A DNA stretch of 54,600 nucleotides from Candidatus Phytoplasma sacchari (GTDB lineage Bacteria > Bacillota_I > Bacilli_A > Acholeplasmatales > Acholeplasmataceae): positions 1 through 54,600 of the forward strand of contig NZ_VWXM01000001.1 in assembly GCF_009268105.1 (NCBI RefSeq). The letters are read 5' to 3'. Position numbers and translations under genes: made by a program. Within the stretch, counting starts at the first letter, position 1. Each line of letters begins with the position of its first letter. The notes under the pieces were generated by a model. It was not told the DNA's origin and did not search any database. It saw only the letters and a list, made by a program, of their open reading frames with translations. This document shows, in pieces, positions 18,843-26,112 of the stretch.

Positions 18843-18845
18843 AAA

Positions 18846-18882
18846 TTTTTACTTACTATTTATTTTCTTCAATAAGTAAAAA
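18846..18882 (+). promoter_or_regulatory. Leader hairpin before the metal importer
   Basis: TTTTTACTTA (18846-18855) pairs perfectly with TAAGTAAAAA (18873-18882) across a 17-base loop, immediately downstream of the 25-base palindrome and 36 bases before the first importer gene. It may stabilise the leader RNA or be a second protein-binding site. It has only two G-C pairs. Confidence 0.35.
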
Positions 18883-18918
18883 AAATATAAAAAATTAGAA
18901 ATCAAAAGAACGAATTTT

Positions 18919-20004
18919 ATGAAATGGTTATTAATAACAATAAAAAATTTTTTTTCTTCATTTAGATACATTTGGTTTTGGTTGATGTTAATGTTAACTT
19001 TTTTGGTATTATCCATTTTGATATATGCTAGTTATTCAGACATTGAAAAAATCAATTATCCTAAGAAAGATAAAGTAATTGTTACTACTACGACTATGTT
19101 GAATGATTTAATAAATCATATTATCGGTAATGTTGATTTAATCGAAAATAAATATCATAAAATAGAAAATATTCGTAGCTATTCTTTAATGGGTTACGGA
19201 ATAGATCCTCATAATTATAAAACTAAACTTTCAGATCGTAAAAAAATTAAGAATGCTGATTTAGTTATTGTAAATGGGTTGCATTTAGAATCTAAAATGA
19301 TTGAATCTTTGAAAATTTTATCTGAAGATAGTGATAATAGTGAAAAATTTATTTTAGCAACTTCTGATATTGATAAAAAAGATATTAGAATAGATGAAGA
19401 AACATTACAAGAAGATCCTCATATTTGGTTTAGTATTGATTTGTGGCAGCAAGTTTTAAAAAAACTAAAAAATAATATAATTGAAATTTTAGAATCAAAA
19501 GATAGAATAAAAGCGGAATACAATTTTAAATTATATAATGATGAATTAGAAGAATTAAAAAAATATTTTCAAAAAAAAATTAATGAACTTAATCATAAAT
19601 GCAATACTTTAATGTTGGTTACTGCTCATGATGCTTTTAGTTATTTGGCTTACAAAAATAATGTTAATTTTGAATTGCGTTCTATACAAGGAATTTCAAC
19701 ACAAACAGAAACCAGTATTTCAGATATTAATAATTTAGCTGATGAATTAGCCAAAAAAAAAGTAAAAGCTATTTTTACTGAATCTTCAATATCTCATAAA
19801 TCTTTAGATAGTTTAAAGGAAGCAGTTTTGATGAAGGGCCATAATATTAAGATAAGTGAAGAAGAATTATTTTCAGATTCTTTAGGAATAGATAATAATT
19901 ATTTTGAATTTTTTGATTATAATCCTGTAAAAAAATATAAACTTTCTAGTTATATAGGTACTTTTTTGCATAATTTACATACTATAGAAAAAGAATTATT
20001 GTAA
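18919..20004 (+). CDS. znuA: Metal-binding lipoprotein-like component of a zinc/manganese ABC importer
   Basis: This is a cluster A-I solute-binding protein that captures Zn2+ or Mn2+ outside the cell. Likely ligands are His98 (YGIDPHNY), His168 (EDPHIWF), His237 (VTAHDAFSY) and an acidic residue near Glu288 (FTESSI). The His at the third position favours a zinc/TroA-like site over the PsaA-type manganese site, which has Glu there. Instead of a cleavable lipobox there is an N-terminal membrane segment (about 18-38), so the protein is probably tethered by an uncleaved anchor. The length is 361 residues. It is the first gene of a four-gene unit with an ATPase and two permeases, preceded by a palindrome. 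Confidence 0.9.
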   Translation: MKWLLITIKNFFSSFRYIWFWLMLMLTFLVLSILIYASYSDIEKINYPKKDKVIVTTTTMLNDLINHIIGNVDLIENKYHKIENIRSYSLMGYGIDPHNYKTKLSDRKKIKNADLVIVNGLHLESKMIESLKILSEDSDNSEKFILATSDIDKKDIRIDEETLQEDPHIWFSIDLWQQVLKKLKNNIIEILESKDRIKAEYNFKLYNDELEELKKYFQKKINELNHKCNTLMLVTAHDAFSYLAYKNNVNFELRSIQGISTQTETSISDINNLADELAKKKVKAIFTESSISHKSLDSLKEAVLMKGHNIKISEEELFSDSLGIDNNYFEFFDYNPVKKYKLSSYIGTFLHNLHTIEKELL

Positions 20005-20050
20005 TCAAAAATATTAAAATTTAAAAAAGTTTAAAAAAGAAAGTAAAAAG

Positions 20051-20788
20051 ATGAATAATAAAATAGCTATTAGTATAAGAGATTTAACAGTTGCATATAA
20101 TATAAAACCAGTTTTATGGGATGTCGATATCGATTTTTTTAAAAGTTCATTAACAGCTATTGTTGGTCCTAATGGTGCAGGAAAGTCTACTTTGATTAAA
20201 ACAATGATAGGTTTAATTCCTAAAATTTCAGGTAATATTTTATTTAATAATAAAAAATATAATCAAATTTGTAAACAAATATCTTATGTTCCTCAAAGAA
20301 ATTCAGTTGATTGGGATTTTCCTATAACTGTTTTTGATGTTGTTTTAATGGGTAGATATGGACATCTAGGTTGGTTCAAAAGACCTACACAAGAAGATAA
20401 AAATATTGCTTTACAAGCTTTAAAAGAAGTTAATATGCTATCTTTTATGAAAAAACAAATATCGGAATTATCAGGAGGCCAACAACAAAGAATTTTTTTA
20501 GCCAGGTCACTAGCTCAACAAGGAGAAATTTATTTAATGGATGAACCTTTTCAAGGAGTAGATATTCAAACAGAAAGAAAAATAATTTCTGTATTAAAAA
20601 ATTTACAAGAAAAAAATAAAACTATTATAGTTGTTCATCATGATTTAACAACTGTGAAAAAATACTTTGATTATGTTGTTTTATTGAATGTTCAAAAAAT
20701 AGCTAGCGGACCTGTTATTAATGTCTTCAATAATGAAAATATTCAAAAAACTTATTCTAATCAATTATTAATGAAACTAAAAAATTAA
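20051..20788 (+). CDS. znuC: Metal ABC importer ATP-binding subunit
   Basis: This cytoplasmic ATPase powers metal import. It shows Walker A GPNGAGKST (39-47), a Q-loop in SYVPQR, the signature LSGGQQQR, Walker B IYLMDEPFQG and the switch His in VVHHDLTTV. The block DWDFPITVFDVVLMGRYGHL is typical of the Mn/Zn (MntB/ZnuC) subfamily. At 245 residues the length is standard. It is located 46 bases after the binding protein and 26 before the first permease, so it should be in the same transcript. Confidence 0.95.
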   Translation: MNNKIAISIRDLTVAYNIKPVLWDVDIDFFKSSLTAIVGPNGAGKSTLIKTMIGLIPKISGNILFNNKKYNQICKQISYVPQRNSVDWDFPITVFDVVLMGRYGHLGWFKRPTQEDKNIALQALKEVNMLSFMKKQISELSGGQQQRIFLARSLAQQGEIYLMDEPFQGVDIQTERKIISVLKNLQEKNKTIIVVHHDLTTVKKYFDYVVLLNVQKIASGPVINVFNNENIQKTYSNQLLMKLKN

Positions 20789-20814
20789 AAAAATTAGAAA
20801 GAGATTTTGAAAAA

Positions 20815-21858
20815 ATGGTTTTATTTAATTACACTTTTTTAAAAGTATTATTAGGTATTTATTTTTTAGGTTGCAGTGCTAGTATTTTAGGTGTTTTTGT
20901 TATTTTAAAAAAACAATCTTTAGTTGGTGATGCTATTTCACATACTGTTTTACCTGGAATAACTTTAGTTTATATTTGGTTTAAAAATACAGATGAATGG
21001 GTTTTATGGATAGGTTCTTTTATAGGTGCTTTTGTTTCTTTATTTTTGATGGAAATTATTAAAAAATATTCTAAAATTAAAATTGATGCTATTTTGTCTT
21101 TAGTACTTTCTTCTTTTTTTGGTTTAGGCAATGTTTTAATTTGTTTTATTCAAAATAAAATGTCAGATAATAAAATTGCTGTTTTGGAAAAATTTATTTT
21201 AGGACAAGTAGCATTAATTTCTTTTAAAAGTGTTCTTTATATAGGAATTGTTACTATAATAGTTTCTATTTCAGTTTTTCTTTTATGGAAGGAATTGAAA
21301 ATTTTTATTTTTGATGAGATGTTTGCGAAAAGTGTAGGTTTTGATACTAATATAATTAGTTTCATATTAAATATTTTATTAATCGGAATTGTAGTAAGTA
21401 GTTTAAAGTTGATTGGTATAATACTAACAAGTGCTTTTTTAATTATACCAGGCATTATTGCCAGACAATTTAGTGATCATTTGAATATTAATATTTTTAT
21501 ATCTGTTTGTGTAACCTTTTTAACAGGTTTAATTGGTGCTATTATTAGTAGCCAAATTAAACATATGCCTACAGGTCCTATTATTATAGTAATCATGTTT
21601 ATTTTTTTTATATTTTCTATTATGATATCTCCTAAATACGGTATTATTAAAAATTATTTAAAAAAGAAAAAATATAGTAAACAAATTATGAAATTTCAAA
21701 AATTGATTAATTTTTATTATGATAAAAAAAAAATTAATATAAAAGAAATAGATCCATTTTTATTCCAATATAAATATCTTATTTTTTTTGAAGATCAAAT
21801 TATAATTACTGAAAAGGGTATTAAAAAGATAGAAAATTTAATTAACGGTTATATATAA
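20815..21858 (+). CDS. znuB: Metal ABC importer permease 1 with C-terminal tail
   Basis: This ABC-3 family integral membrane protein forms half of the metal channel. Its roughly eight membrane segments include LVGDAISHTVLPGI, LKLIGIILTSAFLIIPGIIA and ISSQIKHMPTGP, all family hallmarks. The membrane core ends near residue 275. About 70 further residues are soluble, ending in EDQIIITEKGIKKIENLI, which looks like the wing and last helix of a winged-helix domain of the DtxR/MntR kind. Such permease-regulator tails are unusual and may sense metal at the inner face. It is 13 bases from the second permease gene. Confidence 0.92.
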   Translation: MVLFNYTFLKVLLGIYFLGCSASILGVFVILKKQSLVGDAISHTVLPGITLVYIWFKNTDEWVLWIGSFIGAFVSLFLMEIIKKYSKIKIDAILSLVLSSFFGLGNVLICFIQNKMSDNKIAVLEKFILGQVALISFKSVLYIGIVTIIVSISVFLLWKELKIFIFDEMFAKSVGFDTNIISFILNILLIGIVVSSLKLIGIILTSAFLIIPGIIARQFSDHLNINIFISVCVTFLTGLIGAIISSQIKHMPTGPIIIVIMFIFFIFSIMISPKYGIIKNYLKKKKYSKQIMKFQKLINFYYDKKKINIKEIDPFLFQYKYLIFFEDQIIITEKGIKKIENLINGYI

Positions 21859-21871
21859 TGATGGTATTGAT

Positions 21872-22981
21872 ATGATGATTAAAATAATAGAAAAAATTAT
21901 TATTAATTTTGAATTTGATGTTTTTACACTATTAGTTTTCACTTCTTTATCTTTATCTAGTTTAGGTATTTTTTTAATTTTGAAAAAGATAACTATGATT
22001 GTAGATGCTATGAGTCATAGTATTCTTTTAGGTATTGTTTTATCTTTTTTAATAGTTAATAATCTGGATTCTCCTATATTAATTTTAGGAGCAACTTTAG
22101 TAGGCGTTCTAACATCTTATATTATTAATTTATTTAGCCAAAATAAGAGAATATCAGATGATGCTTCTATCGGAATTGTTTTTACTTTTTTCTTTTCTTT
22201 AGCTATTATTATTATAAGTATGTCAATTCGTAATATACATATTGATTCTGACGCTGTTTTTTTAGGAAACATAGAATTGACACATAAAACACAAATTTTC
22301 AAAATACTACCTATTTTATTTATAAATTTATTTTTTGTTTGTGTTTTTTATAAAGAATTAAAGTTTTTTATTTTTGATCCTACTTTATTTTTAATTTCAG
22401 GATTTTCTTGTAAAATTGTTAATTCTTTATTGATGCTTTTAGTATCTTTAACAGCTGTTATTTCGTTTGATATTGTAGGATCTGTAATGGTTATTTCTAG
22501 TTTTATAGGTCCTGCTGCTACTGCTTTTTTAGTAAGTAAAAATTTATTTAAATGTTTTCTTTTATCTTTATGGATTTCTTTTGTTAATTCTAGTATAGGT
22601 TATTTTTTAGGAATTTTATTTGATTTACCTGTTGCTAGTTTAATATCATTTTTAAATTTAATCCATTTTTTTTTAGTTCTTATTTTAGAACCTAAAAAAG
22701 GTTTTATAATTAGAATGATAAAAAATTATCAACAAAAAAAAGATTTTATGTTAATTACTCTATTGATCCATTTAGCTAATCACAGAAAACAAAAAATTAT
22801 TTTTTCAGAATTGAATCAAAATTTAAAATGGTCTGTACTAATATTGAAAAAATATTTAAATAAAGCTTATAAAGAGGATTATATTGAATTTGATAAAAAT
22901 TATATTATTTTGAATAGTAAAGGTAAATTTTTTTTAAAAGAAATTAAAAAAAAATTCGGTTTGGATATTATTTTTAAATAA
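21872..22981 (+). CDS. Metal ABC importer permease 2 with winged-helix-like tail
   Basis: This is the second ABC-3 permease of the importer, a paralogue of the preceding one. MIVDAMSHSILLGIVLSFL, AVISFDIVGSVMVISSFIGP and DLPVASLISFLN match the family. The membrane part ends near residue 280. The remaining 90 residues, beginning about KKDFMLITLLIHLANH and ending with FDKNYIILNSKGKFFLKEI, resemble a winged helix-turn-helix like that of DtxR-type regulators. The start used is ATG 21872, with an alternative ATG at the third codon (the product begins MMIK). The two permeases probably act as a heterodimer with the preceding ATPase. The gene meets the YitT gene tail to tail 17 bases later with no visible terminator. 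Confidence 0.9.
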   Translation: MMIKIIEKIIINFEFDVFTLLVFTSLSLSSLGIFLILKKITMIVDAMSHSILLGIVLSFLIVNNLDSPILILGATLVGVLTSYIINLFSQNKRISDDASIGIVFTFFFSLAIIIISMSIRNIHIDSDAVFLGNIELTHKTQIFKILPILFINLFFVCVFYKELKFFIFDPTLFLISGFSCKIVNSLLMLLVSLTAVISFDIVGSVMVISSFIGPAATAFLVSKNLFKCFLLSLWISFVNSSIGYFLGILFDLPVASLISFLNLIHFFLVLILEPKKGFIIRMIKNYQQKKDFMLITLLIHLANHRKQKIIFSELNQNLKWSVLILKKYLNKAYKEDYIEFDKNYIILNSKGKFFLKEIKKKFGLDIIFK

Positions 22982-22998
22982 TAAAAAAAAGACACAAT

Positions 22999-23772
22999 TT
23001 ATTTAAATTTCAATACTATATCTATTAATAATATGGCTATTATAAAGGATAAAAATGAAAAAAAATATTTTATAAAAATATTTTTTTTTTCATCTATTTC
23101 TCTTTTTAAATCTATGTAAAATGTAATTAATATCATCATACCATCAGTCATTAATAAAATTAATTTTAAATTCTTTAATTTAAAAATTTTACGAATAAAA
23201 GCAAAAATAACATCTGTTCCTCCTGTAGATGCATTATTTAATAATATAAAACCACAACTTAAACCTACATTTATTCCTATTATTAATGACAAGAAGAATA
23301 GTCTTAAAAAATTGTTTTTTTTAAGAAAAATTGGCATTTTTGATATAAAAAAGTTTCTTTCTATTTTATAATATTCTAATATTTTAATCATAAAAGCAAA
23401 AATTAAGTTAGTAGCTATTGTGGTAATACAAAAATACTCTACATCTTTCATTAAATAACCAAAAAATAAGATAATAAAAATGCGTATTAGAATAATTTTA
23501 TTATTTTTACTAAAAAAATATTTTTGTCTTTTTTTTTGATAAAAAAAGATTTTATCTAAAAAAATTAGATTACTTTCTAATCCTCCTATGATAAAATTTT
23601 CAGGCAAGATAAAGAAATAAACGTTAAATGTTAATAATAAAATGCTAAGAAAAATTTGAATAAATCTATTATGTAAACAATTTTTAAATTTAGCAAAATT
23701 ATTATAAATTGATAAAAACAAAGTTAAAAAAATAAAAATGCAAAAAAAAAGTTTTTTTTTTTTATTAACCAT
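22999..23772 (-). CDS. YitT-family membrane protein
   Basis: This small integral membrane protein of unknown function is widespread in Firmicutes. The recognisable parts are FFILPENFIIGGLESNLIFL (about 54-73), where the family has a Gly-rich GG turn, and NVGLSCGFILLNNASTGGTDVIFAFI (about 168-193). The family's C-terminal cytoplasmic DUF2179 domain is missing: the protein ends after the last membrane segment (about 240-256), giving 257 residues instead of about 290. The start is ATG at 23772. Directly upstream is a tandem 22-bp duplication that repeats the promoter/leader sequence. Function is not established for the family. Confidence 0.75.
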   Translation of the reverse strand: MVNKKKKLFFCIFIFLTLFLSIYNNFAKFKNCLHNRFIQIFLSILLLTFNVYFFILPENFIIGGLESNLIFLDKIFFYQKKRQKYFFSKNNKIILIRIFIILFFGYLMKDVEYFCITTIATNLIFAFMIKILEYYKIERNFFISKMPIFLKKNNFLRLFFLSLIIGINVGLSCGFILLNNASTGGTDVIFAFIRKIFKLKNLKLILLMTDGMMILITFYIDLKREIDEKKNIFIKYFFSFLSFIIAILLIDIVLKFK

Positions 23773-23784
23773 AACTATTACAAT

Positions 23785-23828
23785 TATCTTCTTTATATTT
23801 TAATTTTATCTTCTTTATATTTTAATTT
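23785..23828 (-). repeat. Perfect tandem 22-bp duplication upstream of the YitT gene
   Basis: The 22-base unit at 23785-23806 is repeated exactly at 23807-23828. On the minus strand each copy contains a TAAAAT/TATAAA stretch followed by AAGAAG, so the -10-like and purine-rich elements before the YitT start are doubled. The first copy begins only 13 bases upstream of the start codon. Confidence 0.8.
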
Positions 23829-23972
23829 AAATTTATGAAAAATAATTTAAATATGCTTGATTTTATTTTTTTAAATTAATCCTAAAAAACATTCAACATT
23901 CATAATTAAATTTTTATAATTATATTTTTAGATTAATTTTTTATTTATTACTCTTATTTTACAAAATCTCTC

Positions 23973-24027
23973 TATAATTGTAATATTTTTTTATTATTTT
24001 TGCAAATAAAAAAATATTACAATTATA
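23973..24027. promoter_or_regulatory. Perfect 23-bp inverted repeat between divergent genes
   Basis: Arms 23973-23995 and 24005-24027 are exact reverse complements of 23 bases around a 9-base loop. They contain the sub-palindrome ATTGTAATA/TATTACAAT. The element sits in the 444-base gap between two genes that face away from each other, so a terminator for either is unlikely. An operator, or a terminator of a vanished gene, is possible. Apart from this, the 22-bp duplication and a TATAAT at 24081-24086, the gap holds nothing I can recognise. Confidence 0.6.
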
Positions 24028-24216
24028 CATAATCCTGTTTATTTAGGTTATTTTCATTATTTTTTATTTACAAAAAAAGATATAATATAATTATATTTTT
24101 TTATTATTTTTTATTTTATATTTTTATTTTTTAAAAAAATAATAAAATTTAATATATTTTATTTTTTTTATTTCTAAAAAATAAAATTAAAGAAAAGGAT
24201 TGAATTATTCCATAAA

Positions 24217-25104
24217 ATGTCATTTATTTCATATTTAGATTTTTTTAAAAAAAATTTAAAAAAAATTTTTTTTGTAATAATTTCATTTATTTTATTTACT
24301 GGTTCAGTTTTAATATATTTTATTTTTCATACAGAAAAAGGTATATCAAAAAAAAACATAAATAATCAAAATAAGAAGTTTAAGACAGAATCTATAAAAG
24401 AATATGATAAAAAAACTCGTAAATTTACAAAAGTAATTAGAGGTAATATTATTGAAGAATTTCAATATGGTAAGTTAAGTAGAAAAACAATTGTTGATCG
24501 TTTGAATGGAGATATAGTATATGATTTTGACATTACGACTGGTAAATTAATAAGAAAAGGTCATGAAAAAGAAGGTATTTTGATTATTGAAAATTATAAT
24601 GAAAATGATAAAATAGATTTACAAGAAATAAGTGAGTTTTCAAGTAAAGAATCAATTTATAAATTAAAGGAAAAAATAAAATTTAACTTTGATGGAAATG
24701 GAAATAAAAAACATTATTTTTATAATAAAGACGAAATAATTCCAAATAAAATTCATATTTATGATGATTCAAATATTATTGAAGAATATATAATAAGAAA
24801 AAAAGAAGGTCAAATTAGAGATATCATCAATAAAAAATATAGAAATTCAAAAATTGGAGATATAGAAATATTAAAATTATTTGACAAAAATAAAAAATTA
24901 ATATTGAAAACTGAGTATTATCCAAAAAAAGATAATGAAGAAATAAAACAAGATATTAAAATTCAAAATACTTTTGAAATATCTAATTTGGATCAAAATA
25001 AATTACGAGTAAGAACTACATATTTTAATTCAGATGGTTCATTAATCAATACATTAATTTCTGAAGCAGAAATAAAAAATCTTGAAGTTGTAGATATTTC
25101 ATAA
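24217..25104 (+). CDS. Membrane-anchored protein with YD/DUF2963-like repeats
   Basis: One hydrophobic segment (about 17-37) after a Lys-rich start suggests an uncleaved anchor with the 250-residue remainder exposed. The exposed part has repeated units with the pattern Y/F-D-x-x-T-x-K-x-x-K (KEYDKKTRKFTKVIRGN near 60, YDFDITTGKLIRKGHE near 107, and YYPKKDNEEIKQ). It resembles the DUF2963 repeats that are expanded in phytoplasmas. No catalytic motif is visible. AAAGGA lies 24 bases before the ATG, which is further than usual. A hairpin terminator follows. Remnants of similar repeats occur in the decayed region at 32.4-33.9 kb. The role is unknown. Confidence 0.7.
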   Translation: MSFISYLDFFKKNLKKIFFVIISFILFTGSVLIYFIFHTEKGISKKNINNQNKKFKTESIKEYDKKTRKFTKVIRGNIIEEFQYGKLSRKTIVDRLNGDIVYDFDITTGKLIRKGHEKEGILIIENYNENDKIDLQEISEFSSKESIYKLKEKIKFNFDGNGNKKHYFYNKDEIIPNKIHIYDDSNIIEEYIIRKKEGQIRDIINKKYRNSKIGDIEILKLFDKNKKLILKTEYYPKKDNEEIKQDIKIQNTFEISNLDQNKLRVRTTYFNSDGSLINTLISEAEIKNLEVVDIS

Positions 25105-25130
25105 ACGTTCAAAAAATAAATTTTTAGATA

Positions 25131-25164
25131 AAAATGAAAAAATATTTGTTTTTTCATTTTTTTT
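25131..25164 (+). terminator. Rho-independent-type terminator after the repeat protein gene
   Basis: AAAATGAAAAAA (25131-25142) pairs perfectly with TTTTTTCATTTT (25149-25160) across a 6-base loop and is followed by more T residues. It ends transcription of the upstream gene. Its right side overlaps the likely tmRNA promoter. Confidence 0.75.
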
Positions 25165-25173
25165 GTTTAAAAT
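25146..25173 (+). promoter_or_regulatory. Probable tmRNA promoter
   Basis: TAAAAT at 25168-25173 lies 6 bases before the first tmRNA base and is one mismatch from the -10 consensus. A weak -35 box TTGTTT at 25146-25151 is 16 bases upstream, inside the preceding terminator hairpin. Confidence 0.5.
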
Positions 25174-25179
25174 GTATTA

Positions 25180-25579
25180 GGGGATGTTTTATAGGTTTTG
25201 ACAGAGTTGAAAAGTTTTATTTGCATATCTTGTTTATGCAAGTAAAAACATATGAGGTCTAATAAAAGGCAATAAGAAAAATATGAATCATTTAATAAGC
25301 GCTGAAGAAGCTAATAAAGATTCAAAAGATTTATTTTTTGATAATACAAAATCATCATCTTTTTTAATGATGAATACTCAAGTTTGTTAATTTAAATTAT
25401 AAATTATAAAAAATTAAAGATTTTTTAAATTTTTTTCTATTTTTCAAAAATGTTTTAAGTTAATTTATTTAATATAATATTTTTTTGTTTGTTTTTTTAA
25501 AAATAAAACAAAATAAGTATGTAGAAAGATAGAACTTTTTAATTTTGCACAGGGGTTCGACTCCCCTCATCTCCACCAT
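25180..25579 (+). ncRNA. ssrA: tmRNA (transfer-messenger RNA)
   Basis: The RNA rescues stalled ribosomes by acting first as alanyl-tRNA and then as a short mRNA. The tRNA-like half is unmistakable: the 5' end GGGGATG (25180-25186) pairs with CATCTCC near the 3' end, the T arm reads AGGGGTTCGACTCCCCT, and the CCA is encoded (ends 25579). The 5' side contains GGTTTTGACAGAG, like other tmRNAs. The only open tag frame starts at GGC 25268 and stops at TAA 25388, giving 40 codons that begin Gly-Asn-Lys-Lys and end Thr-Gln-Val-Cys. The tag is long and lacks the usual hydrophobic Ala-Ala ending. The resume codon is inferred, not proven. Confidence 0.93.
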
Positions 25580-25863
25580 TTTATAATAATAATTTTAAAT
25601 TAATATATAATTTATAATTTAGTTAATATTTGTTTTTATAAATAAATAAAAAAATTTTTTTTGTTTTTTTTATTTTATTAACTAAAAACAGATTTTATTA
25701 TAATAGTTTATATATTTAATTAATTTAATTTTGTAATATGCAATGATAATAAAAAATTTTATTTTTTTTAAAAAATATTTTTGTTTAAAAATAATTTGAT
25801 AATTTTTTTATTAATATTAAAAAAATATTTTATTAAATATATTTGTTTAATTAATTATTTAAT

Positions 25864-25950
25864 GCTGGTGTGGCGAAATTGGTATACGCATTTGACTCAA
25901 AATCAAACGAGTTTAAACTCATATCGGTTCGAGTCCGATCATCAGTACCA
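25864..25950 (+). tRNA. tRNA-Leu (anticodon CAA)
   Basis: This 87-base class II tRNA has acceptor strands GCTGGTG and CATCAGT (two G-U pairs), the D-arm TGGCGAAATTGGTATACGCA and the anticodon stem TTTGA/TCAAA with loop CTCAAAA, giving anticodon CAA, which reads UUG codons. It has the long variable arm expected for Leu and the T arm CGGTTCGAGTCCG. CCA is encoded at the 3' end. It lies between tmRNA and polC, and no other tRNA was found in the gap. Confidence 0.96.
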
Positions 25951-26112
25951 TATAAAAAAAATTTTTTATAATATTACTTTTAAATAAAAAAGTTTTTTTT
26001 ATTTTTTATTATAGAATGTTATAGAATAATATAAAGATATATATCTATTTAATATTAACAAGAAATTTTATAATCAAAAGTAAAAAAAAAGAGTAAAGTA
26101 AGAAAATATAAT

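Noticed and set aside
25781-25987. 68-codon plus-strand open frame
   Set aside because: It runs straight through the tRNA-Leu gene, so it is a chance frame.
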